A stretch of DNA of 64,000 bases from Frateuria_A sp051900425 (GTDB lineage: Bacteria > Pseudomonadota > Gammaproteobacteria > Xanthomonadales > Rhodanobacteraceae), in contig NZ_JBHZGK010000006.1 of the NCBI RefSeq assembly GCF_051900425.1, positions 124,001 to 188,000 of the forward strand. Direction: 5' to 3'. The position numbers and the translations under genes are program-made. Below, piece by piece: positions 54,522-62,777 of this stretch; position 1 is the stretch's first letter, and each line of letters opens with the position of its first letter. A model generated the notes under the pieces. The model saw only the letters and a program-made list of their open reading frames with translations. It did no database searches and was not told the DNA's origin.

Positions 54522-54539
54522 CAGTAACCGGAGCCACGG

Positions 54540-55973
54540 ATGGGCAACGAAGAGAATGCGGACGGACTGCCGCGCGATGGAGTCTCCACCTACCCCGCCA
54601 GCGACAGGGACATGCAGCTGTATCGGGATGCCAGTGGGGCGCTCTCTCGCTTCCAGACCCCGGTGCTCCTGCATTCGGCCAGTGCGCATGAGCGGTTGTA
54701 CGTCGCCGCTTTCGATGGCACAGGTAACGACAAATTCAAGGATCCGCTGCACGCCACGAATGTAGCGAAGATCGAAAACCAATTCGAAGAGCTGATCGAT
54801 AGCGGGCGGGAAGACATCGGCGTCGGCTACATGCCCGGCCCTGGCACCGAGGATCACGCGGTCCGACGTGTCCTCGATGGAGCAATCGGTTTTACCCACG
54901 AAGCCCGCGTCGAGGCGATATACGCACAGTTCATTATGAAAGCGGCCGAATGGCTTCGCGAGGACCCGCAAGCAACGATTTGCCTCGCCGATATCGGCTT
55001 CAGCCGTGGGGCAGAAGAAGCCGCTAGCTTCGCACGCCTGGTACACGAGCGCGGCATCCAAGATCCTCGCGGTGCGATCTACACCTATGATTCCCACGGC
55101 AATATCACCCACGTGGATTACACCGAGCCACCGTTGGTGGAGCCCGGCAAGGTAGCCCAGGTCGTAGGCCTATTCGATCCGGTCGGTACGGGTGCTCCCG
55201 TCAACGACTATGACCGGCGGCTACCGCCATCGGTGATCTCGGGGGTGCAGATCTTTTCAAAGGATGAGCACCGCGGGCTGTTCAAGTCCGACCACATCAT
55301 CGATCCGGGCGTTACACCGGATGGTCGCTTCCTTGGCGTGCTGGTGCCGGGCGCGCATTCGGACGTGGGCGGCGGCTACCTGCGCAATGGCTTGAGCATC
55401 CGCAGCGGCAACCTGATGGTCGACTACCTCAACGCGCTGAGCGACCATCCCTTGCTCCAGAAGTCGCCCGAGCCCACCGACCCACGCCTCAACGTGGTCC
55501 ATCGCTCCACCGAGGGTTTGCTGCTTTACCGGGTGTGGGACAAGGTCGACCGGCTCGAGCCGGAGGGCTACAACACGCTGGAAGCGCCCCGGCACCGCCA
55601 TCACGGCTATCGCGTGGCGGGCGATCCGTACAACGCCGAGCCTCGGGACGAGGCCCTGAGCGGCCGGTTCGATTTTCGCGCCGTGGCGATCAGTCCCGTA
55701 CCGGGCGCCGGGCGAGAGGCTGTCCAGGAATCGGCCAAAACTCCCGCTACCGACCCGGTCGATGCCATGGTCGAGCGTCTTTACCAGGCCGCACTCACGC
55801 AGGATGACCGCGCAATGGATGCCGTGGCGGGCGACTACCTGCTGTCGCCGCAGGGAACGGCCTGGTGGCGCGAGATCCAGCAATACAGCCAGGCGATGCA
55901 GGTGCCGGAGCCTGCGCTCGCCTATCAGGGGCAACCACCGGAGCCGGCCATGGCGAACGCCATGCAGCGCTGA
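54540..55973 (+). CDS. Tle1-like (DUF2235) alpha/beta-hydrolase, probable antibacterial phospholipase effector
   Basis: A 477-residue soluble protein without signal peptide. Hydrolase motifs are those of the Tle1/DUF2235 group: VAAFDGTGNDKF at the start of the fold (~residues 60-71), nucleophile elbow DIGFSRGAEEAASFARL (GxSxG form GFSRG, about 158-162), VGLFDPVGTG with the catalytic Asp, and VPGAHSDVGGGY with the catalytic His. The last ~75 residues (DAMVERLYQAALTQDDRAMD ... AMANAMQR) form a separate Ala/Gln-rich tail that might be a secretion or adaptor signal. The upstream lipoprotein is the likely immunity factor. No T6SS or T4SS structural gene is in the window, so the delivery route is unknown. 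Confidence 0.82.
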   Translation: MGNEENADGLPRDGVSTYPASDRDMQLYRDASGALSRFQTPVLLHSASAHERLYVAAFDGTGNDKFKDPLHATNVAKIENQFEELIDSGREDIGVGYMPGPGTEDHAVRRVLDGAIGFTHEARVEAIYAQFIMKAAEWLREDPQATICLADIGFSRGAEEAASFARLVHERGIQDPRGAIYTYDSHGNITHVDYTEPPLVEPGKVAQVVGLFDPVGTGAPVNDYDRRLPPSVISGVQIFSKDEHRGLFKSDHIIDPGVTPDGRFLGVLVPGAHSDVGGGYLRNGLSIRSGNLMVDYLNALSDHPLLQKSPEPTDPRLNVVHRSTEGLLLYRVWDKVDRLEPEGYNTLEAPRHRHHGYRVAGDPYNAEPRDEALSGRFDFRAVAISPVPGAGREAVQESAKTPATDPVDAMVERLYQAALTQDDRAMDAVAGDYLLSPQGTAWWREIQQYSQAMQVPEPALAYQGQPPEPAMANAMQR

Positions 55974-55992
55974 TCCAACACGAGGACATGCC

Positions 55993-56565
55993 ATGGACGG
56001 CGGCAACATCGACGACGTGAAGCAGATGCTGGTCAAGCTCGCGGTCATCGCCGAGCAGCTCGATACGCGAAGCCGCGGTGCCTTGCAGCGCATCGACGCC
56101 AGCGCGACCGCGCTCGATCGCAGCGCGCAGCGCTGGACCGAAGGCGGGGACGACTTTTCCCGCAGAATGCTGGAAACACTTGGCGCACAGGCACGCGACA
56201 GCATGGCAGGCGCGACCCGCCAGGCGCTGGCCCCGCTGGACGCGCAACTGCGGCAGGGCGCGGAAGCGGCGAAGTGGGCCGCCGATGCCCTGGCCGAACA
56301 ACGCAAGCTGCTCGGCCGGGCCCAGCAGTCGCTGGTTCGCCGGGGGCTGCTCGCGCTGCTGGTGGGAGCGGTGCTGGCGGCAGGCGGCAGTGGCTACCTG
56401 GCGTGGCGAAACCTGCGCGCCGCCGCCCTGGGCGACGATGTACTGCACGCGGTGCATTCGGGCGCGATCGTGCGCTGTCCCGACAGCCAGGCGCTGTGCG
56501 TCAGGATCGGCGCCAGCCCGCGCCGCAGCGGCCCCCGGGGCGAATACCTCCTCGTCCAGCCGTAG
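55993..56565 (+). CDS. Single-pass membrane protein, third gene of the lipase module
   Basis: A 190-residue protein with a long helical, probably coiled-coil N-terminal part (residues ~5-110; DVKQMLVKLAVIAEQLDTRS, AGATRQALAPLDAQLRQGAE), one membrane helix (~118-138, GLLALLVGAVLAAGGSGYLA) and a short C-terminal domain with two Cys (IVRCPDSQALCVRIG). It follows the lipase gene by 19 bases, with CGAGG before the ATG, so it is probably in the same operon. I do not recognise the family. It could be a partner, an adaptor or a second immunity factor; all are guesses. GC content is back to the local average. Confidence 0.7.
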   Translation: MDGGNIDDVKQMLVKLAVIAEQLDTRSRGALQRIDASATALDRSAQRWTEGGDDFSRRMLETLGAQARDSMAGATRQALAPLDAQLRQGAEAAKWAADALAEQRKLLGRAQQSLVRRGLLALLVGAVLAAGGSGYLAWRNLRAAALGDDVLHAVHSGAIVRCPDSQALCVRIGASPRRSGPRGEYLLVQP

Positions 56566-56590
56566 CCTCGCCTCTCTCTGGCAGTTTCGT

Positions 56591-56618
56591 CTCCTGCCCC
56601 CGGGGAAGAAGGCAGGAG
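56591..56618. terminator. Hairpin after the lipase module
   Basis: CTCCTGCC and GGCAGGAG pair perfectly around a 12-base loop (CCCGGGGAAGAA). Alternative pairing uses CCTCTCTC (56571) with GAGAGAGG (56616). It lies 26 bases after the stop codon. No T-run follows. The remainder of 56619-56849 shows no supported gene. Confidence 0.45.
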
Positions 56619-56849
56619 AGAGGCCCGCGCTCGCTGGACTCACTGTACTGCGCTCTCCCGCGAGGGCTCCTCCCCCCCGTCGAGATTTGGCAGTGCGGCG
56701 AAGCTCGCCGGAAACCCGCTACGCTGCGCGCTTACGGCCAGCCCCGGCCACAGGGAGGAATTGCCACCCGGCGCAGCGCGCAAACAAGCGAGAACGCCCC
56801 AACGCAGACCCCTCCGGATCCGTTGCTGACCGGGCTGCTCCGCGCCGAC

Positions 56850-57422
56850 TCATCCCGGTTGGACGCCAAAGCCGCGCAGCAGCCGCGCCGTCTCGAACAG
56901 CGGCAGTCCCATCACCCCGGAGTAGCTTCCCTCCAGGTGTTCAACCAGCGCAGCACCGCGCCCCTGGATCGCATAGCCGCCCGCCTTGCCGAAAGGCTCG
57001 CCGGTCGCGACATAGGCGTCGATCGTGGCGGCGTCCAATCGCGCAAAGCGCACGCTGGAGACGCATACCGCGCATTCCTCCTGTCGCGCGTCCACTGCCC
57101 ATACTGCGGAAATCACCGCGTGGATACGGCCGGACAGGCGTCGCAACATGGCGCCCGCCTGCGCCGCGTCGGCCGGCTTGCCGAACACCTCGCCGTCCAG
57201 CACCACCTCAGTGTCCGAGCCGATCACCAGCGCATCCGCGGCATCGGCCACAAGGGCGAGTCCGGCCCGCGCCTTGTCCCGGGCGACCCGGCTGACATAC
57301 GCCTGCGGCGACTCGTCCTGGGCGCGTACCTCGGGCACCTCCACGTCCAGTGTCGTATAGGCCACGCCGAGCTGCCGCAGCAGCTCGCGGCGGCGGGGGG
57401 ACTGCGAGGCGAGATAAAGCAT
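56850..57422 (-). CDS. maf: Maf-like nucleoside-triphosphate pyrophosphatase
   Basis: A 190-residue Maf protein (house-cleaning NTP pyrophosphatase, dTTP/UTP type by sequence). It begins MLYLASQSPRRRELLRQLGV, then RVARDKARAG, VIGSDTEVVLDGEVFGKP, and GEPFGKAGGYAIQGRGAALV followed by LEGSYSGVMGLPL. The GSDTEV (Asp catalytic) and KAGGYAIQG motifs are intact. The ATG at 57422 is the usual Maf start. It lies between the lipase module and a GGDEF remnant; no operon partner is visible. Confidence 0.93.
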   Translation of the reverse strand: MLYLASQSPRRRELLRQLGVAYTTLDVEVPEVRAQDESPQAYVSRVARDKARAGLALVADAADALVIGSDTEVVLDGEVFGKPADAAQAGAMLRRLSGRIHAVISAVWAVDARQEECAVCVSSVRFARLDAATIDAYVATGEPFGKAGGYAIQGRGAALVEHLEGSYSGVMGLPLFETARLLRGFGVQPG

Positions 57423-57592
57423 GGCTTGTCGTTGCGAGCGAAAGAACCAGCATAACGGCATCCGCGTTCCAGCCTGCCGCGACGCAGTCCGCATTGCCGG
57501 CCAGCCCGCGATATGCAGTGCGTTGCCGGCTCCCATAAGCCGGCCATCTGCAAACCCCGGATGCGCGCTGAGCGACCTGAACATGGATCCGG

Positions 57593-57797
57593 GCCGAGGC
57601 GGTCGTGCAACGCCTGCGACAGCGCGTGAAAGCACTGCAGGTGCGCCATATCAACGCGGCCCACGGCGTAGTCACGATCAGCGCCGGCCTCGCGGTGGTG
57701 GCTGCCGGCACCTCGCGGGCGAGCGAAGGCTGCTGCGCGCTGCCGACGAGGCACTGTTCTCGGCCAAGCGCGGCGGTCGAAACCAGATCCGCCGCGC
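57593..57797 (+). pseudogene. Frameshifted C-terminal remnant of a GGDEF domain
   Basis: In one frame (from 57593) the sequence reads AEAVVQRLRQRVKALQ, then HGVVTISAGLAVVAAGTS, like the last third of a diguanylate cyclase. Near 57724-57728 the match jumps one frame back and continues as RRLLRAADEALFSAKRGGRN followed by QIRRA, the standard LLRAADxALYxAKRxGRN ending. No GGDEF motif, start codon or upstream part of the gene is present in 57423-57592. It is therefore a decayed fragment. The 396-base gap between maf and the GNAT gene holds nothing else I can support. Confidence 0.72.
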
Positions 57798-57817
57798 CGC
57801 GGGTCCCGCGCCAGCGG

Positions 57818-58267
57818 TCAAAGCCGGAGCGTGTACTCGCAGAACTGGCGGTCGCGCTCCCAGCCCAGGGACTCGTAAAGCGCCTGCGCCGGCGCGTTGT
57901 CCAGCGCCGTCGACAGCGACAGGCTCGCCGCGCCCAGGGCACGCGCATGTGCCGCTGCTTCGCGCAGCAACGCCGCCGCCACGCCCTGCCGGCGTGCCTG
58001 CGGCGACACGAACATGTCGTTGAGCAGATAGGTGCGCACCATCCGCACCGAGGAGAACAGCGGATAGAGCTGGGTGAACCCTAGCCCCGCTCCTTCGGCA
58101 TCCAACGCCAGCAGGATCACCGACTCGTGATGCGCGAAGCGCGCCCGCAGGAAGGCGCGTGCGCCTTCCGGATCCGACGGCCGGCCGTAGAACTGCCGGT
58201 AGCCGTCGAACAGCGGTACCAGCGTGTCGAGGTCATGGACGGTGGCCTGGCGAACCTGGACGGACAT
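57818..58267 (-). CDS. GNAT-family N-acetyltransferase
   Basis: A 149-residue acetyltransferase. The acetyl-CoA motif A is present: LNDMFVSPQARRQGVAAALL (R-x-x-G-x-A/G), preceded by GLGFTQLYPLFSSVRM and followed by LSTALDNAPAQALYESLGWE (motif B). The N-terminus VQVRQATVHDLDTLVPLFDG is typical. The substrate is unknown; small GNATs of this subgroup often act on amines or amino acids. ATG 58267 is preceded by CTCGGAGCTGCC in reverse reading (GGAG at about -7). It is divergent from the DUF4142 gene. Confidence 0.88.
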   Translation of the reverse strand: MSVQVRQATVHDLDTLVPLFDGYRQFYGRPSDPEGARAFLRARFAHHESVILLALDAEGAGLGFTQLYPLFSSVRMVRTYLLNDMFVSPQARRQGVAAALLREAAAHARALGAASLSLSTALDNAPAQALYESLGWERDRQFCEYTLRL

Positions 58268-58420
58268 GGCAGCTCCGAGGGAAAGTGCAAGACGCGACCG
58301 TATCGGCCTGGCCGCGGCGGCACAAGGCACTTCCCGTTACCCACGCATTCACGGCCCCTAGAGCGGGCGTTGCCGACCGCTTGGCTAGCGTCGGATACCC
58401 GCCTGAAGCCGGACCCGCCC

Positions 58421-58954
58421 ATGAAGCTGCCTTCCCTACCGCCCTTCCTCGCATGCGGCTTGCTCTCCCTCGCCCTGGCCGCCCTGGCCCTGCCGGCGTT
58501 CGCCACCGATACGCCCACGCTGGACAAGCAGGAACAGGCTTTCGTCGCCAAGGCCACCGCTGACAACTCGATGCAGATCGAACTGGCGAAAGTCGCGCGC
58601 GACCGCTCCTCCTCGGCACAGGTGCGCGAGCTTGCCAGCCACATCATCGACGACCACAGGGCGCTGAACCGCAAGTTCACCGCTTTCTCGGTGGCGAAAA
58701 AGGCGCACGGCCAGGCCCACGGCACGCCTGCAGAGGACGTCACCGAGGACAAGCTGCGCCTGCAGCAGTTGAAGGGCGAGGCCCTGGACCAGGCGTTCGC
58801 CGGGATGATGGTCGCGGAGCACCAGAAGATCATTCCGCTCTACGAGCGCGCCGCGAACGACGGCCACGACCCGCAGTTGCGGCAGATCGCCGAGGAAGGC
58901 CTGCCGATGCTGCGCGACCACCTGCAGCGTGCGCGTGCCATTACCGCGAAATGA
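58421..58954 (+). CDS. DUF4142 exported protein
   Basis: A 177-residue periplasmic protein. A signal peptide ends around LPAFATDTP (residue ~29). The mature part is a four-helix bundle of the DUF4142 family (ferritin-like): QEQAFVAKATADNSMQIELA, VRELASHIIDDHRALNRKF, and MMVAEHQKIIPLYERAANDG are the conserved blocks, with His residues in DDHRALN and AEHQKII. Function is unknown; roles in stress are suggested for relatives. A GTAG-type REP begins 8 bases after the stop codon. Confidence 0.88.
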   Translation: MKLPSLPPFLACGLLSLALAALALPAFATDTPTLDKQEQAFVAKATADNSMQIELAKVARDRSSSAQVRELASHIIDDHRALNRKFTAFSVAKKAHGQAHGTPAEDVTEDKLRLQQLKGEALDQAFAGMMVAEHQKIIPLYERAANDGHDPQLRQIAEEGLPMLRDHLQRARAITAK

Positions 58955-58961
58955 CGAGCAC

Positions 58962-59083
58962 CCCGTAGGAGCGCACCTGTGCGCGACCGCCATCCGCAAG
59001 CGGCGCAATGGCCATCACCGCGCCTGGCTTGGCACCCGCGCCTGGGTCCGCCTGCCGGTCGCGCCCACGGGCGCGTCTACGGG
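58962..59083. repeat. GTAG-type REP pair (BIME)
   Basis: Left arm CCCGTAGGAGCGCACCTGTG plus CGCGACCG (58962-58989) and the reverse complement of 59056-59083 agree at 23 of 28 positions. Each arm also folds on itself. The GTAG at the base of the stem is the mark of REPs described in Stenotrophomonas (SMAG) and relatives. The two copies are inverted with about 66 bases between them. Confidence 0.78.
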
Positions 59084-59102
59084 TCAGGCACCCGGGTCCG
59101 CG

Positions 59103-60704
59103 TTACGCATTGTCCGCCAGCACGAACTTCGCCGCCATCTCGCCGATCATCGCCGACGGCGCCTCGGTATTGCCGCTGACCAGCGTGGGCATGATCGACG
59201 CATCGGCCACGCGCAGGCCCTGGACGCCACGCACGCGCAATTGTGGATCGAGCACCGCACCCGCGTCGGCGCCCATGCGGCAGGTGCCGACCGGGTGGTA
59301 GATGGTGTCGGCGTGTGCACGGATCAGCGCGCGCAATTCCTCGTCGTCCTCGCTGCCCGTGCCGTAAAGCGGCCGCGCAGCGTAGGCCGCGAGCGCCGGC
59401 GCGGCGAGGATGCGCCGGACGATGCGTGCGCCCTCGACCAGCAGTTCCATGTCCCCCGGCGCGGACAGGAAGTTCGGATCGATCAACGGGGCCGTGGCGA
59501 CGTCCGCGCGCTCCAGGCGCACGCGTCCGCGGCTGGCCGGTCGCAGCACGCACACGTGCAAGGCCATGCCGGTGGACAGGTGCATGCGGCGGTTGTGGTC
59601 GTCCACCATGCCGATGCAGAAGTGCAGTTGGAGATCAGGCCGATCGACATCCGGGCGGCTGCGCAGGAAGCCGCCCGCCTCCGCCGCGTTGCTGGTCAGC
59701 ATGCCCTCGCCGTGGCGGCGATAGGCCCCGGCACTGGCAGCCATGCGCGCCAGGGACGCCGGATTCATGCCGAACAGACCCTCGGCGCGTACCCGCAGGT
59801 TGGCGGTGTAGTCGATGTGATCCTGCAGGTGATCGCCCACGTCCGGTGCGTCACGAAGCACCTCGATGCCGAGCTCGCGCAGGTGCGCGGCCGGGCCGAT
59901 GCCGGACAGCATCAGCAGTTGCGGCGAGCCGATCGCCCCGGCACAGACGACCACCTCGCGCCGCGCCAGCAGTTGCCGAGCACCAACCAGCACGCCGCTC
60001 GCGCGATGGCCATCGAACAGGATGCGCTGCACCGGGCGCCCGGCCAGCACGCGCAGATTCGGCCGCGCCCTGCCGTCGCCCAGGTACGCACGCCCCGCAT
60101 CGACCCTGCGTCCGTCGCGCTGGTACACCTGATAGAGGCCCACGCCCTCCTGGCGCGGCCCGTTGAAGTCGTCGTTGCGCGGGTAGCCGCACTGCACCGC
60201 CGCCTCCACGAACGCGCGGCTCATGGGGCTGGGCGAGCGCAGGTCGCTGACCGGCAGCGGCCCGCCGATGCCGTGCCAGTCATCGGCGCCGCGCTGGTTG
60301 TCCTCGATGCCGCGGAACACCGGCAGCACGTCGCGCCAGCTCCAGCCGGTGCAGCCGAGCGCGGCCCATCCGTCGTAGTCCTCAGGCTGGCCGCGGGTGC
60401 AGATCATCGCGTTGATCAGGCTGCTGCCGCCGACGCCACGCCCACGCGGCACGTAGCCGCGGCGTCCGCCCAGGTGCACCTGCGGCACCGTCTGATAGGC
60501 GTAGTTGTGCCGGCTGCGGAACGGCACCAGCGCGGCGATGCCCATCGGTACGCGGCTGAGCCACGAGGGCGTGGACGGCCCGGTCTCGACCAGGCACACG
60601 GTCGGCCGTCCCGGCGCGTCGGCCAGCCGCGCGGCCACCGCACAGCCGGCCGGGCCGGCGCCAACCACGATGAAATCCGCGCCCTCCCCGTCGATCACGT
60701 TCAA
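59103..60704 (-). CDS. GMC-family FAD oxidoreductase (choline dehydrogenase-like)
   Basis: A 533-residue glucose-methanol-choline oxidoreductase. The FAD motif is FIVVGAGPAGCAVAARLAD; GMC signature 1 appears as GRGVGGSSLINAMICTRGQP, signature 2 as GAIGSPQLLMLSGIGP, and the catalytic His lies in YHPVGTCRMG with NTEAPSAMIGE near the end. Substrates of such enzymes are alcohols or choline; there is no betaine aldehyde dehydrogenase nearby, so choline is not supported. The start is TTG 60704, which overlaps the stop of the AsmA gene (TTGA), implying translational coupling; GTG 60698 is an alternative. Confidence 0.9.
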   Translation of the reverse strand: MNVIDGEGADFIVVGAGPAGCAVAARLADAPGRPTVCLVETGPSTPSWLSRVPMGIAALVPFRSRHNYAYQTVPQVHLGGRRGYVPRGRGVGGSSLINAMICTRGQPEDYDGWAALGCTGWSWRDVLPVFRGIEDNQRGADDWHGIGGPLPVSDLRSPSPMSRAFVEAAVQCGYPRNDDFNGPRQEGVGLYQVYQRDGRRVDAGRAYLGDGRARPNLRVLAGRPVQRILFDGHRASGVLVGARQLLARREVVVCAGAIGSPQLLMLSGIGPAAHLRELGIEVLRDAPDVGDHLQDHIDYTANLRVRAEGLFGMNPASLARMAASAGAYRRHGEGMLTSNAAEAGGFLRSRPDVDRPDLQLHFCIGMVDDHNRRMHLSTGMALHVCVLRPASRGRVRLERADVATAPLIDPNFLSAPGDMELLVEGARIVRRILAAPALAAYAARPLYGTGSEDDEELRALIRAHADTIYHPVGTCRMGADAGAVLDPQLRVRGVQGLRVADASIMPTLVSGNTEAPSAMIGEMAAKFVLADNA

Positions 60705-62404
60705 TGTCCCGAGGTCGGCTGCTTGGGCTTGAGCGCGTTCTGCAGCAGGTTGTTGAGCACGTCCTTGCCGCTGTCGGCCGGCGGCTTCGCGGCGGGCTGG
60801 GTGCCGTTGCCGCGCGTGCCCGCTTCCAGCAGGCCGACCGCCGCCTTCGGGTCGAGCTTGAAGCTGGGCGCGCTGGCGGTGCCGCCGACACGCACGCCCA
60901 CGCCGTTGGTGCTCATGCCCTTGATCAGGCCACCGAGCGCGCCGCCGGCCTTCGATCCGCCCAGCAGGCCGGCGAGGCCCTGACCGCCCTGGCCCGCGCC
61001 GGTGATGCCTTCATCGAGCTTGACCAGCATGCGGAAATCGAGCGCGCCATCGGCGGCCATGCGGCCTTTGCCGGTGAAGCTGCCGAGCTGCGCGATCTGC
61101 GCCTTGGCCGGGTCCGCGTCGATGCCCCTGGGCGAGATGGTCAGCATCGCTTCGGCGTGCCGGATCACCGTGTCCTTCGGCGCCTTGACGCCGGCCAGCG
61201 CCAGCGCGCCGCCGAGCTTGTCGCCCAGGCTGTAGCCGGCCAGCCGCGTGCCATCGAGCGAGACCGGCCCGTGGATGACCAGCGCATCGAGCGGCCCGCG
61301 CACGGTCAGATCCATGCTGGCGGTGCCACCGGCCAGCCGCGAGTCCTTGGGCAGGATCACGCCGAATACCGGTAGCAGCGGCTGCAGGTCGTCGATCGGC
61401 TGGCGCTGGCCCTTCACCTTGAGGTCCATGCGCATCACCGCGGGGCGATTGTCGAAGCTGCCGCCGATGGACAACTGCGCCGCGCCGGCGTGCAGCACCG
61501 TGTTGGCGATGCGACCGGTGCCCGCGTTCAATGGGTAGTCCGCCTGATAATCGATGCGCAACGGCTGCGGCGAGGGCGAGCCGGATGCTACCAGTTGCAG
61601 CTTGCGCGCATCGATGCGGCCCTTCGAGCGCAGCACGCCCTTGGCCGAGGCGATCTGCGTGTCCAGGTCGAGCACGCCGCCGACGCCGCTGTCGCGCGCC
61701 ATCAACCCGGCGCCGACCAGGTCCAGGTCGTGCATCACCAGATGCGCGTCGACCGGCGTCAGCACGGCGTTGCCCGCCCGCCAGAGACCGAGCTGTCCGT
61801 CCAGCGCCAGCGTACCGCCGCCAGCGATGCCGGCCTTGAGCTCGAACGGAAAGGCCGCCTGCGTGCCGACGTGATCCGCGCTCAGCTGCACGTGGTCGTA
61901 GACCTTGCGGTCGCCGGCCATGCGAGTGAGTTCGATGCGGCCGTCGCTGATGCGCAGCCGGTCGACCGTGAGCCCTGTCGATGCCCCGCTCGCGCCGTGT
62001 TCCGTCGGCGCCGGGGCACCGCCGAGCCCAGCGAAATTCCAGTCGCCCTTGCGGTTCTGCAACAGGCGCACCACCGGTTTGTCGAGCGTCAGCGAGGTGA
62101 CGTGCAGCTCGCGATGGACGAGCAAGGGCCACAGCTTCACGCCCAGGTCCAGCGAGCGCGCGCTGACGAACGGCTGCCTGCCGAACGCGGGGGCGTCGCC
62201 GATGCGGATCTGGTCCGCCTCCAGCGAGCCGGTCCACACCGACATGTGCAGCGTGCCGATGCTCACCTCGCGACCCAGGGCCTTGCCCAGCGAGGCCTGG
62301 ATCTGCGGACGGAAGTGGTTGGCATCCACCAGCAGCAGCGCGGCAGCGCCCAGCACGACCAGGGCCAGCACGAGCACGATCAGACCGACCAGCAGGCGCT
62401 TCAT
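60701..62404 (-). CDS. AsmA-family envelope protein
   Basis: A 567-residue protein with an N-terminal membrane helix (LLVGLIVLVLALVVLGAAAL, residues ~4-26) and a large periplasmic beta-rich domain. DANHFRPQIQASLGKALGRE and VSARSLDLGVKLWPLLVHRE are typical AsmA_N stretches; the C-terminal AsmA_2 part contains GVILPKDSRLAGGTASMDLT and TGKGRMAADGALDFRM. AsmA-like proteins are thought to move or organise phospholipids between membranes. ATG 62404 gives MKRLLVG; the frame upstream is unrelated. It overlaps the GMC oxidoreductase gene by four bases. Confidence 0.9.
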   Translation of the reverse strand: MKRLLVGLIVLVLALVVLGAAALLLVDANHFRPQIQASLGKALGREVSIGTLHMSVWTGSLEADQIRIGDAPAFGRQPFVSARSLDLGVKLWPLLVHRELHVTSLTLDKPVVRLLQNRKGDWNFAGLGGAPAPTEHGASGASTGLTVDRLRISDGRIELTRMAGDRKVYDHVQLSADHVGTQAAFPFELKAGIAGGGTLALDGQLGLWRAGNAVLTPVDAHLVMHDLDLVGAGLMARDSGVGGVLDLDTQIASAKGVLRSKGRIDARKLQLVASGSPSPQPLRIDYQADYPLNAGTGRIANTVLHAGAAQLSIGGSFDNRPAVMRMDLKVKGQRQPIDDLQPLLPVFGVILPKDSRLAGGTASMDLTVRGPLDALVIHGPVSLDGTRLAGYSLGDKLGGALALAGVKAPKDTVIRHAEAMLTISPRGIDADPAKAQIAQLGSFTGKGRMAADGALDFRMLVKLDEGITGAGQGGQGLAGLLGGSKAGGALGGLIKGMSTNGVGVRVGGTASAPSFKLDPKAAVGLLEAGTRGNGTQPAAKPPADSGKDVLNNLLQNALKPKQPTSGH

Positions 62405-62542
62405 GGCGCATCTCCCCCAGCAAGGTGCCCCGATACTAACCAAACCCCGCGCGTGCTCCGACCATCCGGCGACGCCGGCGTGACGCAGGCCACTTCCGCC
62501 CTGCGGTTGAACCGGCCCCGGCCGGGCCCACATCTTCGCCCC

Positions 62543-62701
62543 ATGGGCTGCCTTCCGGTTCCGCTGTTCTTCCTGCTCGGTTTCGGCATCGGCTATGCCG
62601 TGGCCGGGACGCCGGGCGCGCTGTGGGGTGCAGGCGCCGGGCTGGTCGCGGGACTCGCCGGCATGGGCTGGATGATCCGCCTCATGCGCGGCCGTCGCTG
62701 A
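62543..62701 (+). CDS. Small two-helix membrane protein, 52 aa
   Basis: A 52-residue protein at ATG 62543: MGCLPVPLFFLLGFGIGYAV forms the first helix, and GAGAGLVAGLAGMGWMIRLM the second, with glycine-zipper spacing and a basic end (RGRR). The ribosome site is poor. It is divergent from the AsmA gene and 76 bases before another small membrane protein gene on the same strand. Family unknown. Confidence 0.55.
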   Translation: MGCLPVPLFFLLGFGIGYAVAGTPGALWGAGAGLVAGLAGMGWMIRLMRGRR

Positions 62702-62777
62702 ACGGGCCGCCGCGCGTGTGCTGGCCTTTACCTCCGGCGCGTAGTCGAATGACGGGCAGTCTCCAGCGGAGTTCCGG

